DNA of 39,254 nt from Thermoleophilia bacterium. Its GTDB lineage: Bacteria > Actinomycetota > Thermoleophilia > Gaiellales > Gaiellaceae. The notes under the pieces are model-generated. The model saw only the letters and a list, made by a program, of their open reading frames with translations. It was not told the origin of the DNA and searched no databases. The position numbers were made by a program, and so were the translations under genes. Below, piece by piece: positions 9,975 to 19,754 of this stretch (positions within the stretch are counted from its first letter, which is position 1; each line of letters opens with the position of its first letter). The stretch lies in assembly GCA_029865325.1 (NCBI GenBank), contig JAOUHF010000011.1, forward strand, positions 1 to 39,254. Reading direction: 5' to 3'.

Positions 9975-10001
9975 CCGGAGCCGCTCGTGAAGCGGCTCCG
10001 G
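9975..10001 (+). terminator. hairpin terminator-like element before smc
   Basis: A perfect 11-bp inverted repeat, CCGGAGCCGCT (9975-9985) and AGCGGCTCCGG (9991-10001), with a CGTGA loop. There is no U-tract. It lies 40 bases after the secreted protein gene and 34 bases before the smc start. Confidence 0.6.
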
Positions 10002-10035
10002 CGCTGTCCGGAGCTGACGTGAGAATGCCACTTCG

Positions 10036-12687
10036 GTGCACCTGCGCACGCTTCGCATCCGCGGCTTCAAGTCGTTCCCCGAGCCTCTCGAAATCACACT
10101 CGAGCCGGGAGTTGCAGTCATCGTCGGACCGAACGGCTCCGGCAAGTCGAACATCGCCGACGCGATCGTCTGGGCGGCGGGATCGCTTACGCCGTCCGAG
10201 CTGCGAGCGGAGAAGCCGGACGACGTGCTCTTCGCCGGCGGTGGTGACCGAAAGGCGGCCGATCACTGCGAGGTCGAGCTCGTCTTCGACAACGAGGACG
10301 ACACCTGGCCGGAGCTCGACTTCAGCGAGGTCTCGATCGCGCGGCGCCTGGTGCGAGGAGCTGAAGGGCAGTACCTCGTCAACAAGGCTTCGGTGCGGCG
10401 AACCGATCTCGTCGAGCTTCTTGCGGACGTCGGCCTCGGTTCTGCGATGCACTCGATCGTCGGCCAGGGCAAGGTCGAGCAGGTGCTCGCCTCCAAGCCC
10501 GAGGATCGGCGGGCGTTCGTCGAGGAGGCAGCGGGTCTCGGGAAGTTCAAGCGGCGGCGCCACCGAGCCGAGTTGAAGCTCGCGCGCGTCGCGCTGCAGG
10601 TCGAGCGGGCCCGGGATGTCGAGGACGAGGTGCGGAAGCGCCTGCGGCCGCTCGCGCTCCAGGCAACTGCGGCCGAGCGCGCGGAGAAGCTCGCGCTCGA
10701 TATCGACGCGCTCCGAGCGCGTATTGCACAGATTGATCTCGCGGACTCCGGGGAGAGACGCGCGGACGCGGAGGGACGACGGGATGCTGCTGCGCTCGCG
10801 CGGCGGGGTGCGCAATCCCGGCTCGAAGGTCTGCTCACAGATCGCACGCGTGCGGAGGACGAGCTCTCCGACGCCGCCGGACGCCGCGAGGCTGCGGTCG
10901 CCGCGCTCTATCGCCTCCAAAGCGGTATCGAGCGGCTCGGGCTCCGGGGCGAAGCGGCCTCTGCGTTGCTCGAGCGGTTCCGAGGTGAAGTCCCGGCGGA
11001 GCCCGCCGATGCGCAGGATCCGGGCCATGCGGCACGCCTCGAGCTCGAGGCCGCACGCTCTGCCGAGGCTGCTCGTGTCGCCGTACGAGAGCACGCGGGC
11101 CTCGTCGAGCGAGCTTCGCTCGTGCGTGAACGAGCTCGGGCGCTCGAGCAAGCACTCGCCGAGCAGGAGGGACTTCCACCAGCCGCGCGGGCGCTGGCCG
11201 AGCAAGGCTCGAGTCTTGCACTGGCCGCCCTCGAGGTCGAGCCCGGTATGGAGCGGGCCGTTGCAGCCGCTCTGCGCTCACGGGCCTCGGCGGTTCTCGC
11301 CGACGATCCCGTCGACGGGCTCGCGCTCCTCCAACGCGCACGCTCGGCAGGGTTGGGCAGCCTCACCGTTCTCACGGGCTCCGCCCCTCAGGAACTCGTA
11401 CGCGAGTTCCCCGTCGTCCCGTTGGACACGCTGCTCGACGTCCGCGTCCCGTCGGTGACCTCGGAGGGGTTCGGGTACGACCCCATTCGCGGCGAGCTGT
11501 GGTTCGCCGGTGAGACCGCCGAAGCCGTCCTGCTCGAGCTGCAAGCGCGACTTCGCGTCCTGTCCGCCGAGGCTACTGAGCTAGACGAGCGAGCGGCTGC
11601 GGCGGCCGGCGCTGTCGAGGATGCGACTGCGACCGCGCGTGCAGCCGAGCTGGCATACGGGCGGACGGCTCCAAAGCTTCGAGCGCAGGTCGACGCTCGA
11701 TTGCTCGGCCGTTTGATCTCGAGTGCCGACGCGCTCGCTCAGGGCATCGCCGGAGCGCAGCGAACGGCCGAGCGGCTCGACGCGCCACTGCGAGCTCGCG
11801 TCGACGCGGGCTCTCTGCGGTCCGGCGAGTTGGGCGACGAGCTTCGAAAGCTCGGCGCTGCTGAGGTCGGGCTACGCCAAGAGCTCGAAGAGACGAGCCA
11901 GCGCTTGACGAGCGCAGAGGTGGAGATCGCCCGCATCGACGCGGAGACCAGCGATGCCGCGCGCCGGCTCGAGGCTGCGGGCGAGGTCGAGCCTGCCGAG
12001 GGTGAAGATCGCGAGGAGCTCGCGGGGAAGGTCGAGCGACTCGAGACACGCAGGGCAACACTCGGCCAGGTGAACCCGCTCGCACGAGAGGAGTACGAGG
12101 AGGAGAAGGAGCGTCTCACGGATCTCAAGACGCAGCGCGAGGATCTCGAGAAGAGCCTCGCGGAGCTCGAGCGGCTTCGAGCCGAGTTGTCCGAGATCGT
12201 CGAGCGACGTTTTGCGGAGACGTTCGCGGCCGTAGCGGAGCACTTCGAGGAGGTCGCAGGGACGCTCTTCCCCGGAGGCGAAGGTCGTCTGCGCCTCGTC
12301 GAGCCCGACGAGTACGGCGGCGAGCCGGGTGTCGAGGTGGAGCTGCGACCCGCCGGGAAGCGGATCACCCGCCTTTCGCTGCTCTCGGGTGGAGAGAGGG
12401 CACTCGGGGCTATCTCGTTGCTCTTCGCACTGTTCCTGGCGAGACCATGCGCGTTCTACCTCCTCGACGAGGTCGAGGCCGCCCTCGACGACACGAACAT
12501 CGCGCGGTTCGTCGAGCTGTTGCGGCGCTACGCCGACCGCGCGCAGTTCGTTGTCGTCACGCATCAGAAGAGGACCATGGAGGCCGCGGATATCCTTTAC
12601 GGCGTGACGATGGGGCCTGACGGTGTGTCGCAATTTGTTTCTCGCCGCCTCCCGAGGCACGAGCAGGCCGTCGCAGCGACAGCGTGA
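10036..12687 (+). CDS. smc: chromosome segregation protein SMC (short-arm form)
   Basis: SMC is the condensin ATPase that loops and segregates chromosomes. Walker A is GPNGSGKS at residues 31-38. The conserved N-terminal head continues through IVGQGKVEQVL and EEAAGLGKFKRRR. Coiled coil occupies about 170-375, the hinge about 377-500 (two glycine-rich parts, GLGSLTVLTGSA and GFGYDPIRGELWF), and the return coiled coil 500-730. The ABC signature is LSGGERAL at 783-790 and Walker B is FYLLDEVEAALDD at 807-819. The protein is 883 residues against about 1,150-1,200 usual, with intact ends and hinge, so the arms are shortened rather than the gene broken. Its TGA overlaps the ftsY GTG. Confidence 0.93.
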   Translation: MHLRTLRIRGFKSFPEPLEITLEPGVAVIVGPNGSGKSNIADAIVWAAGSLTPSELRAEKPDDVLFAGGGDRKAADHCEVELVFDNEDDTWPELDFSEVSIARRLVRGAEGQYLVNKASVRRTDLVELLADVGLGSAMHSIVGQGKVEQVLASKPEDRRAFVEEAAGLGKFKRRRHRAELKLARVALQVERARDVEDEVRKRLRPLALQATAAERAEKLALDIDALRARIAQIDLADSGERRADAEGRRDAAALARRGAQSRLEGLLTDRTRAEDELSDAAGRREAAVAALYRLQSGIERLGLRGEAASALLERFRGEVPAEPADAQDPGHAARLELEAARSAEAARVAVREHAGLVERASLVRERARALEQALAEQEGLPPAARALAEQGSSLALAALEVEPGMERAVAAALRSRASAVLADDPVDGLALLQRARSAGLGSLTVLTGSAPQELVREFPVVPLDTLLDVRVPSVTSEGFGYDPIRGELWFAGETAEAVLLELQARLRVLSAEATELDERAAAAAGAVEDATATARAAELAYGRTAPKLRAQVDARLLGRLISSADALAQGIAGAQRTAERLDAPLRARVDAGSLRSGELGDELRKLGAAEVGLRQELEETSQRLTSAEVEIARIDAETSDAARRLEAAGEVEPAEGEDREELAGKVERLETRRATLGQVNPLAREEYEEEKERLTDLKTQREDLEKSLAELERLRAELSEIVERRFAETFAAVAEHFEEVAGTLFPGGEGRLRLVEPDEYGGEPGVEVELRPAGKRITRLSLLSGGERALGAISLLFALFLARPCAFYLLDEVEAALDDTNIARFVELLRRYADRAQFVVVTHQKRTMEAADILYGVTMGPDGVSQFVSRRLPRHEQAVAATA

Positions 12688-13631
12688 GCCGGACTTGGGC
12701 CGAGCTTCTCGGCGACGAGGTCACGGAGGCTGACGAACCAGAGCGCACCGGGGTGTTTGCGCGGGTTCGCGAATCGCTGGCCAAGAGTCGCCGCGCGCTG
12801 ACCGAGCAGCTCGCCTCCGCTGCGTTCGACTCGAGCGACGCCGCCGCCTGGGAGAGGCTCGAAGAGGCACTCATCCGCAGCGACGTCGGTGTGCCGGCCA
12901 CCGCCGAGATCGTGCGTCGTCTCGAAGTCCGAGGCGTCGCGGGCGGGCTCGAGGACGCGCTCGTCGAGGAGGTCGAGGACATCTTCGGTGTTGCACCGAC
13001 CCTCGAGCTCGCGAGCAGGCCGAGCGTGATTCTCGTCGTGGGCGTGAACGGCACCGGCAAGACGACCACGATCGGCAAGCTGGCGCAGAAGCTGCGCGAG
13101 CACGGACGCTCGGTGCTCGTCGGCGCTGCGGACACGTTCCGCGCAGCAGCCGAGGAGCAGCTCGAGATCTGGGCCGACCGGGCCGGGGCCGACTTCGTCG
13201 GCGCACCACGAGGCGCCGACCCTGCAGCCGTCGCCTTCGACACGGTCGAGGCGGCTCGCGCGCGCGGGCACGACGTGGCGATCATCGACACCGCCGGCCG
13301 CTTGCACACGCAGACGAACCTCATGGCCGAGCTGGAGAAGGTGCGTCGCGTCATCGCGACGAGAATCGAAGGCGCCCCGCACGAGACGCTCCTCGTCGTC
13401 GACGCGACTACGGGTCAGAACGGGCTGCAGCAAGCGCGGTTGTTCGGCGACGCGGTCGGCGTGACCGGGGTGGCGTTGACCAAGCTGGACGGCAGCGCCC
13501 GCGGCGGTGTCGCCATTGCCATCGCGGTCGAGCTCGGGCTGCCGATGAAGCTGGTCGGAGTCGGCGAAGGCGTCGACGACCTCCGGCCGTTCGACGCGCA
13601 CGACTACGCGCGCGCGCTCATCACCGCCTGA
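12684..13631 (+). CDS. ftsY: signal recognition particle receptor FtsY
   Basis: FtsY is the SRP receptor GTPase that delivers ribosome-nascent chain complexes to the membrane. The 315-residue product has an N domain (about 25-105) and a G domain with GVNGTGKTTTIGKLA (P-loop 120-127), ADTFRAAAEEQL, DTAGRLHTQTNLM, TKLDGSARGG and the closing GVGEGVDDLRPFD. The acidic A domain is reduced to about 20 residues. GTG 12684 overlaps the smc stop as GTGA, so the genes are probably translationally coupled. The gene is separated from its partner ffh by the accessory patch at 13.7-17.4 kb. Confidence 0.96.
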   Translation: MSRTWAELLGDEVTEADEPERTGVFARVRESLAKSRRALTEQLASAAFDSSDAAAWERLEEALIRSDVGVPATAEIVRRLEVRGVAGGLEDALVEEVEDIFGVAPTLELASRPSVILVVGVNGTGKTTTIGKLAQKLREHGRSVLVGAADTFRAAAEEQLEIWADRAGADFVGAPRGADPAAVAFDTVEAARARGHDVAIIDTAGRLHTQTNLMAELEKVRRVIATRIEGAPHETLLVVDATTGQNGLQQARLFGDAVGVTGVALTKLDGSARGGVAIAIAVELGLPMKLVGVGEGVDDLRPFDAHDYARALITA

Positions 13632-13646
13632 GTCGACCCGCAAGTT

Positions 13647-13660
13647 CCCTCGAACGAGGG
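13647..13660 (+). terminator. small hairpin after ftsY
   Basis: CCCTCG-aa-CGAGGG lies 15 bases after the ftsY stop. It is a short perfect inverted repeat without a U-tract, possibly a weak terminator. Confidence 0.25.
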
Positions 13661-13670
13661 GTTAAGCGCA

Positions 13671-13699
13671 TTGCAGTCCTCCGGTTGCCAGCGTACTCT
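13671..13699 (+). promoter_or_regulatory. candidate promoter TTGCAG-N17-TACTCT
   Basis: TTGCAG at 13671-13676 and TACTCT at 13694-13699 are separated by exactly 17 bases, giving a start near 13706. The segment 13674-13682, overlapping the -35 element, is perfectly complementary to the Shine-Dalgarno region of the downstream gene. Confidence 0.45.
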
Positions 13700-13742
13700 G
13701 TGACCACATCCCTACCGCGACGAGGGTTAAGGAGGACTGGGA

Positions 13743-14087
13743 ATGGCTGTCGCGATGTTCATGCACTGGCCCGGGGTCACATCCGACCAGTACGACGCCA
13801 TCATGGCGAGGCTCGGCCTCGATGGGAACCCCGCTGCCGGCGGCGTGCTCCATCTGGCGACTCTGACCGACGAGGGTCTCGAGGTGTGCGACGTGTGGCA
13901 GACGGAGCAAGCCTTTCACAGCTTCCTCGAGCAGCGCATGCTGCCCGTCGTGAGCGAGTTGGGAATCTCCGGAGAGCCGGAGATCAGACTCGTTCCGCTG
14001 CACAACCTCTACGCCGGCGATCCGGACATGATCGACCGGATCGGCGCCGTATCCCTCCCGGCCGCGGTCGCGTCCTGGGCTAGTTAG
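13743..14087 (+). CDS. small protein of unknown function, possible dimeric alpha/beta-barrel fold
   Basis: A 114-residue soluble protein with no signal peptide. It begins MAVAMFMHWPGVTSDQYDAI and has GGVLHLATLTDEGLEVCDVW, then QTEQAFHSFLEQRMLPVVSELG. This beta-alpha-beta layout (strand, helix, strand with a Trp, helix) resembles small dimeric ferredoxin-like/ABM-type proteins used as monooxygenases or ligand carriers. No catalytic residue can be named. A strong GGAGG site at 13731-13735 lies 7 bases before the ATG. The gene has its own candidate promoter and ends in a long hairpin, so it is probably monocistronic. Confidence 0.75.
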   Translation: MAVAMFMHWPGVTSDQYDAIMARLGLDGNPAAGGVLHLATLTDEGLEVCDVWQTEQAFHSFLEQRMLPVVSELGISGEPEIRLVPLHNLYAGDPDMIDRIGAVSLPAAVASWAS

Positions 14088-14094
14088 CTCGGCA

Positions 14095-14130
14095 CAAGGC
14101 CGGGGTTCGCGTAAGCGGACTCCGGCCTTG
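14095..14130 (+). terminator. strong hairpin terminator with GTAA tetraloop
   Basis: A continuous stem of about 16 pairs including two G-T wobbles. CAAGGCCGG (14095-14103) pairs with CCGGCCTTG (14122-14130), and the inner part closes on a GTAA loop at 14111-14114. It lies 7 bases after the stop of the 114-residue gene. It has no clear U-tract. Confidence 0.75.
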
Positions 14131-14154
14131 GCAACGCCTGACGCTCTAGCGCTC

Positions 14155-14160
14155 TATGAT
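14155..14160 (+). promoter_or_regulatory. candidate leaderless -10 box (TATGAT)
   Basis: TATGAT matches the -10 consensus in 5 of 6 positions and is followed by 6 bases and then GTG 14167. Confidence 0.5.
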
Positions 14161-14166
14161 CGCCGT

Positions 14167-14370
14167 GTGGGCGAGCAAGGGGAAACGGCGATCGCATTCG
14201 GGCCGGTGGGCCTCGCCGGATGCGCGCTGCTGCTCCTCGGCATCCTGAAGCGCAGCCGCTTCGTCGCCCTGCTCGGGCTCGCCGGCGTCGTTGCCGACGT
14301 GACCATCGCCGAGCTCGGCGGCTTCAAGGCGATGAACGAGACGCGCGCGACCTCGGCCGAGCTCGAGTAA
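14167..14370 (+). CDS. small membrane protein of unknown function
   Basis: A 67-residue product with two probable membrane helices, AFGPVGLAGCALLLLGIL and FVALLGLAGVVADVTIAELG, joined by the basic loop KRSR, and a charged C-terminus. I do not recognise it. The frame could start at TTG 14128, but that codon lies inside the upstream hairpin. GTG 14167, 6 bases after TATGAT, is the better start and implies a leaderless mRNA. It is convergent with the 78-residue gene. Confidence 0.5.
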   Translation: MGEQGETAIAFGPVGLAGCALLLLGILKRSRFVALLGLAGVVADVTIAELGGFKAMNETRATSAELE

Positions 14371-14384
14371 ATGCGCGACGGCCC

Positions 14385-14398
14385 GGCGCTTACGCGCC
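14385..14398. terminator. small bidirectional hairpin between convergent genes
   Basis: GGCGC-TTAC-GCGCC is a perfect 5-bp stem that includes the stop codon of the minus-strand gene (14390-14392). It lies 15 bases past the stop of the plus-strand membrane protein. Confidence 0.3.
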
Positions 14399-14626
14399 AG
14401 GCGTGACGATGACCCTCAGCTCCTTGATGTGGGGATTTCCAGCCGTGAACGCAATCTGCACGACATGGACGTCCTCTACCCCTCCCGCGTATGCCTGGTG
14501 TGCGGCGTCGTCGAGTGCCTCTTCCAGCGTCGCGGGCTTCACAAGCTCTTCTCCCCGGTAGACCGCCTTCGACTCACCTAGGAAAGCCACCGTTCGGCGT
14601 CCTCTCGGTTCCTCGCTGCTGTTCAT
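14390..14626 (-). CDS. small conserved-looking protein of unknown function
   Basis: A 78-residue soluble protein. After a polar N-terminus it has VAFLGESKAVYRGEELV, an acidic helix TLEEALDDAAHQAYA, then VEDVHVVQIAFTAGNPHIKE and LRVIVTPGA. This suggests a small alpha/beta fold. I do not recognise the family; the helix-strand layout recalls dodecin-sized proteins, but no flavin-site residue is evident. The start is well supported: AGGAGG on the minus strand (complement of 14632-14637) lies a few bases before ATG 14626. It is in line with and downstream of nothing obvious. Confidence 0.65.
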   Translation of the reverse strand: MNSSEEPRGRRTVAFLGESKAVYRGEELVKPATLEEALDDAAHQAYAGGVEDVHVVQIAFTAGNPHIKELRVIVTPGA

Positions 14627-14656
14627 CGCTTCCTCCTGTCGTTGGCCGATGCGACC

Positions 14657-17356
14657 TTACTCCTGGACGCGCGCAAGGACAACGTCCGGATGCACGACGC
14701 CAGCCCTTAACCGTGCCCCCTCTTCACGGAGAGCGGCGCGCTCGGCTTCGGGCAACGCCGCCTCGAGCTCGAGCTCGAACCGGTCGAGCACAGGGCGCTC
14801 GAAGCGATTGACGGGCGATTCCCCTCTCAATGACTCGGCAGCGCCGAAGAGGCGCGCGGCGTCGTCGAACGATCCCTTCGCCATGGCGATGCCGCCCAGG
14901 ACGACCAGGCACTCCGCTTGGTCGCGCTCGCTCTCCACGTCGATGTAGACCGCGAGGCTTTGCAGAATTCTCTTCTCCGCCGACTCCCATGCTCCGGCGA
15001 GGAGATCGAGTTCGGCGAGCATGAAGCCAGCGGCCGCCGAGTGAAGGACGTCTCCCAAGCCGAGAGCCAGCGCGAGAGCCTCCTCGAAGGCCTGGCTCGC
15101 CCGCACCGGGTCGCCGTTCTCGAAGGCGGAGACGCCGAGGTTGTACGCGGAGTCCGCGACCAGCAGCGGATCGTCGAGTTCGCGGCGGATCGCCAGTGCG
15201 TCCTCGTGCGCGGCGAGGGCGCGCGGGTGGTTTCCCTGGGCGGAATAGACGTCAGCGAGATGGTTGAGCGCCGCCGAGGTCGCGCGGGCGTCGTCCGTCG
15301 CGCGAGCGATCCCCAGCGCTTCCTCGCAGAGCGCCTGAGCGCGGCCGGGATGACCCTGTTGGAGCGCGATCCAGCCGAGCTGGGCGAGAACCTGGGCCAC
15401 GTCGCGGGGGCGGTCGAGCACGCGGAAGAGCGCGAGTGCGCCTTCGAGGAGCGGGATCTCCGCTTCCAAGTCGCTCTGGGCGGCCGCCTGACGGGCGGCG
15501 GTGTACATGGCCTCGGCTCGAACGTCGTCCGCTACCTCGTCACCTAGAGCAAGTCCGAGCGACAAGAACCGCCGAGCTTCCCCGACGTGGCCGTGCGCAC
15601 GCCAGAAGCGTCCCAAGGCAGACACTGCACGCAGGGCATCCTCTACCCGCCCGGACGAGAGGAGCCAGTCGAGCGCCGCTCTGACGTTGTCGAGCTCGCG
15701 TTCCAGCCGAGCGAGCCACACAGCCTGATCCGGCCCGGCCAGCGCGGGCTCGGCCGCGAGAGACAGCTCGAGAAATCGCTCCGCGTGAAGTCGTCGGAAC
15801 TCGTCCAGCATGCCGTCGGAGCGCAGGCGGTCAACCGCGTGCTCGCGTACGGTCTCGAGCATCGAGAGCCGCACGTCCCCGTCAGTGACGTCACTCCGAA
15901 CGAGGCTCCACGCGACGAGCGCCTCGAGATCCGGTAGGAAGCGTGCGCTCGAGCCCACGATTGCCCGAGCATCGTCGAGCGAGCATCCGTTCGCGAACAT
16001 TGCGAGCGTTCCCTGCAGCTTGCGTTGGTCGTCGCTGAGGAGTTGATAGCTCCAGTCGATAGCCGCCCGCAGCGTTCGTTGCCGCTCCGGAAGATCGATC
16101 GGCCCCTCCATCTCGAGTGCCAGCCCCTCGTCGAGCGCTCGCAGGATCTGCGCGGGCGGAAGCACGACGAGACGCGCCGACACGAGCTCGATCGCCAGCG
16201 GTAAACCATCGAGGCGGCGGCAGATTGCATCCACGGACGCGAAAGTGTCCGGCCGCAGGATCACGCCGCGCGCAGCTGCGAGCTCGACGAAGAGCGTCGC
16301 AGCATCGCCGGGCGACAGTGGCTCCAGCGGTAGGACGTGCTCACCCGACAGCCGAAGTGCCGCTCTGCTCGTGACGAGAACGTCCAGATCCGGCACGCGG
16401 TCGAGGAGCTCGGCGACATGGGACGCCGCCGGAGCGAGATGCTCGAGATTGTCGAGAAACAAGAGCGCCCGAGTTCCAGCCAGCGAGTCGGCGATGCTCT
16501 GCAGGAGCGATCGGCCTGACGACTCCCGAACACCGATCGCGCGGGCGATCGCACCCGGTACGAGATCCGGGTGCGAGACCGGTGCCAGACCGACCAAGTG
16601 AACAGGCCGCTCGAGTGCTGCGGCGGCGGCCGCTTCCAGCGCGAGTCTGCTTTTCCCGGCCCCGCCGGGGCCTGTGACGGTGACGAGGCGAACGTCCTGC
16701 CGAGAGATAAGTGCCCCGATCCGCTGAAGCGCGTCCGCGCGTCCGACGAGACGGTGATGCAGCGCGGGAAAGGTGGTCGCCCCGACGGTCCGCAGCGGCG
16801 GGAAATCCGCGCGGAGCCCCGGCGCCACGATCTGAAACAGCTGCTCGGTCGAAGGGACGTCCTTCAGCCGGTGTCTTCCGAGCGGGCGATACCCGACGTC
16901 GCGAACCAGCTTGTCACCGGCGACCTCACGGGTTGAGCGGGAGATGACGATCTGCTCGCCGTGCGCGGAGGCACAGATTCGAGCCGCGATCACGACGTCC
17001 ATACCGACGTAGTCCTCGTCGACGAGCTCGGGTTCACCGGTATGGACTCCAATCCGGAGCCGGAGAGCTTCGTCGGGCGGCCACGGCTCCTCGGCGAGCG
17101 CCCGCTGGATCGCAACTGCCGCCGCGACGGCGTCGCTCGCGCTCGGGAAGACGAGGAACACACCGTCACCGGCCCAGTCGACTTCATGCCCGTCCCGGCT
17201 CGAGGCATGCTTGCGGACGATCTCGCGCAGGCGTGCACGAGCAGGGGCGAAGCGCTCTCCCAGAGCATGCAGGAGCCGCGTCGATCCCTCGACGTCCGCG
17301 AAGAGCAGACTCACGGTGCCGGCGGGTAGTGAGCGTGAGGTGTTGCTACTCGCCAT
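14657..17356 (-). CDS. cyclase-homology / NB-ARC ATPase / TPR signalling protein (paralogue 1)
   Basis: An 899-residue multidomain STAND-type protein. Residues 12-175 form a class III nucleotidyl cyclase homology domain: metal Asp21 in [11 protein letters not shown] and Asp64 in the GDG motif. The position that selects the purine base (usually Lys, four before Asp64) is Asp60, and the usual Asn of the VNxAAR motif is Val122; Asp115 and Arg126 are kept. Residues 200-500 are an NB-ARC/AAA-like NTPase with Walker A GPGGAGKS (229-236), Walker [11 protein letters not shown] (298-307) and GLPLAIEL (384-391). The rest is TPR-like helices. There is no C-terminal HTH and no membrane segment. Cyclase activity is doubtful; a ligand-sensing switch is likelier. 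TACACT lies 9 bases before its ATG. Confidence 0.88.
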   Translation of the reverse strand: MASSNTSRSLPAGTVSLLFADVEGSTRLLHALGERFAPARARLREIVRKHASSRDGHEVDWAGDGVFLVFPSASDAVAAAVAIQRALAEEPWPPDEALRLRIGVHTGEPELVDEDYVGMDVVIAARICASAHGEQIVISRSTREVAGDKLVRDVGYRPLGRHRLKDVPSTEQLFQIVAPGLRADFPPLRTVGATTFPALHHRLVGRADALQRIGALISRQDVRLVTVTGPGGAGKSRLALEAAAAAALERPVHLVGLAPVSHPDLVPGAIARAIGVRESSGRSLLQSIADSLAGTRALLFLDNLEHLAPAASHVAELLDRVPDLDVLVTSRAALRLSGEHVLPLEPLSPGDAATLFVELAAARGVILRPDTFASVDAICRRLDGLPLAIELVSARLVVLPPAQILRALDEGLALEMEGPIDLPERQRTLRAAIDWSYQLLSDDQRKLQGTLAMFANGCSLDDARAIVGSSARFLPDLEALVAWSLVRSDVTDGDVRLSMLETVREHAVDRLRSDGMLDEFRRLHAERFLELSLAAEPALAGPDQAVWLARLERELDNVRAALDWLLSSGRVEDALRAVSALGRFWRAHGHVGEARRFLSLGLALGDEVADDVRAEAMYTAARQAAAQSDLEAEIPLLEGALALFRVLDRPRDVAQVLAQLGWIALQQGHPGRAQALCEEALGIARATDDARATSAALNHLADVYSAQGNHPRALAAHEDALAIRRELDDPLLVADSAYNLGVSAFENGDPVRASQAFEEALALALGLGDVLHSAAAGFMLAELDLLAGAWESAEKRILQSLAVYIDVESERDQAECLVVLGGIAMAKGSFDDAARLFGAAESLRGESPVNRFERPVLDRFELELEAALPEAERAALREEGARLRAGVVHPDVVLARVQE

Positions 17357-17365
17357 CGCCGGACG

Positions 17366-17371
17366 AGTGTA
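17366..17371 (-). promoter_or_regulatory. candidate -10 box (TACACT) for the cyclase/NB-ARC gene
   Basis: On the minus strand TACACT lies 9 bases before ATG 17356. The divergent ffh gene carries the identical hexamer. Confidence 0.4.
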
Positions 17372-17420
17372 CGAGTCGTCGCGCGCGGCGACCAGCCTCA
17401 GGACCGCGTAAGCACGCCTC

Positions 17421-17426
17421 TACACT
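17421..17426 (+). promoter_or_regulatory. candidate leaderless -10 box for ffh (TACACT)
   Basis: TACACT is followed by 6 bases and then GTG 17433, placing the expected transcription start on the start codon. Confidence 0.5.
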
Positions 17427-17432
17427 GCGGCC

Positions 17433-18758
<1,326 letters not shown>

Positions 18759-18799
18759 AAACGGCACAATCCCTCGTTCACAACTTCCGAAGGAGCCAG

Positions 18800-19045
18800 A
18801 TGGCAGTAAAGATCAGATTGACGCGCGTCGGTTCGAAGAAGAACCCGATCTACCGCGTCGTCGTCGCGGACTCGCGCTCACCGCGTGACGGCCGCTTCAT
18901 CGAGATCGTGGGGCGCTACAACCCGCAGACCGATCCGTCGACGATCGAGCTCGACGAGGCCAAGATCACTGACTGGATCGCGAAGGGCGCGCAGCCGACG
19001 GAGCCTGTCGCGCGGCTGATCAAGGTCGCACGCAGCGGTGGCTGA
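18800..19045 (+). CDS. rpsP: 30S ribosomal protein S16
   Basis: An 81-residue small-subunit protein with the canonical start [20 protein letters not shown] and the motifs [16 protein letters not shown] and [20 protein letters not shown] 18800 is preceded by AGGAG at 18791. The same frame is open far upstream inside ffh, but that part is a shadow. Its stop overlaps the start of the KH gene by 8 bases. Confidence 0.97.
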   Translation: MAVKIRLTRVGSKKNPIYRVVVADSRSPRDGRFIEIVGRYNPQTDPSTIELDEAKITDWIAKGAQPTEPVARLIKVARSGG

Positions 19046-19268
19046 GCTCCTCGAGTGGATTGCCCGCCGGCTCGTCGACGAGCCAGACGCCGTTCGCGTC
19101 GAGACCGAGGAGCGGGAGGACGCAGTCGTCTTCCATCTCCATGTCGCTCCCGATGACGTCGGCAAGGTAATCGGCAAGCAAGGCCGCATCGCCCGGGCGC
19201 TTCGCAGCATCGTCCGCGCGTCCGGCGCGAGAGCCGAAGAGCGCTACCTGCTCGAGATTGCCGACTGA
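19038..19268 (+). CDS. khpA: KH domain RNA-binding protein KhpA
   Basis: A 76-residue single KH domain protein (YlqC/KhpA family). It has the RNA-binding GxxG loop in [18 protein letters not shown] and the family opening [18 protein letters not shown]. In other bacteria KhpA works with KhpB/Jag in RNA metabolism and envelope growth. It sits in the standard place between rpsP and rimM, with GTG 19038 overlapping the rpsP stop and its own end overlapping rimM by 11 bases. Confidence 0.93.
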   Translation: MAELLEWIARRLVDEPDAVRVETEEREDAVVFHLHVAPDDVGKVIGKQGRIARALRSIVRASGARAEERYLLEIAD

Positions 19269-19734
19269 TCCCACGCGAGCGGTTGTCAGTGTCGGCCGGG
19301 TCGGGCGGCCACACGGCGTCGACGGTGCGTTCGTGGTCGAGGATGCGAGCGAGGATCCGAGCCGATTCGAGGTGGGCGCACGACTACTCCTCGAAGGCGA
19401 GCTCGCGACCGTCCTGCTCTCGAGGCAGGTGGGCAAGGGTCGTCGCGCGATCAAGCTCGACCGGCGCGCGGAGCGCGGTGCAGAGCTGACCGTGCTCCGA
19501 GCTGCTCTGCCGCCGCTCGACAACGGCTCGTACTACGTCGCCGACCTCGTCGGGATGGAGGTCGTCGACGAGCGTGGCGCACACATCGGCGTCGTGCGCG
19601 ATGTCGTACCAGGCCCTGCGAACGACGCGCTCGAGCTCGAAACCGGCGTGCTCCTGCCGCTCGTCGAGGACTGTGTGCGCGGCGTCGATCTCGAAAGTCG
19701 CAAGGTCGTTCTGAACCCCGGGTTCACGGACTGA
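19258..19734 (+). CDS. rimM: ribosome maturation factor RimM
   Basis: RimM assists 30S head assembly by binding S19. The 158-residue product has the N-terminal beta-barrel (about 8-85) with the family signature VSVGRVGRPHGVDGAFVV, and a C-terminal PRC barrel starting NGSYYVADLVGMEVVDERG, with NDALELETGVLLPLVEDCV and the closing segment VDLESRKVVLNPGF. The start is a TTG at 19258 inside the khpA reading frame. Length is normal and translational coupling with khpA is likely. Confidence 0.95.
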   Translation: MPTDPTRAVVSVGRVGRPHGVDGAFVVEDASEDPSRFEVGARLLLEGELATVLLSRQVGKGRRAIKLDRRAERGAELTVLRAALPPLDNGSYYVADLVGMEVVDERGAHIGVVRDVVPGPANDALELETGVLLPLVEDCVRGVDLESRKVVLNPGFTD

Positions 19735-19738
19735 CGGC

Positions 19739-19744
19739 TACGGT
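19739..19744 (+). promoter_or_regulatory. weak candidate -10 box for trmD (TACGGT)
   Basis: TACGGT lies 10 bases before GTG 19755. The spacing is looser than the other boxes, and trmD may simply be co-transcribed. Confidence 0.25.
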
Positions 19745-19754
19745 TCGGCTCCCC

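Noticed and set aside
9859-11205. A 448-codon minus-strand frame opposite smc
   Set aside because: It is antisense to the SMC head and coil and has no domain signature.
14128-14166. TTG 14128 as start of the small membrane protein
   Set aside because: The codon lies inside the terminator hairpin of the upstream gene; GTG 14167 is 6 bases after TATGAT.
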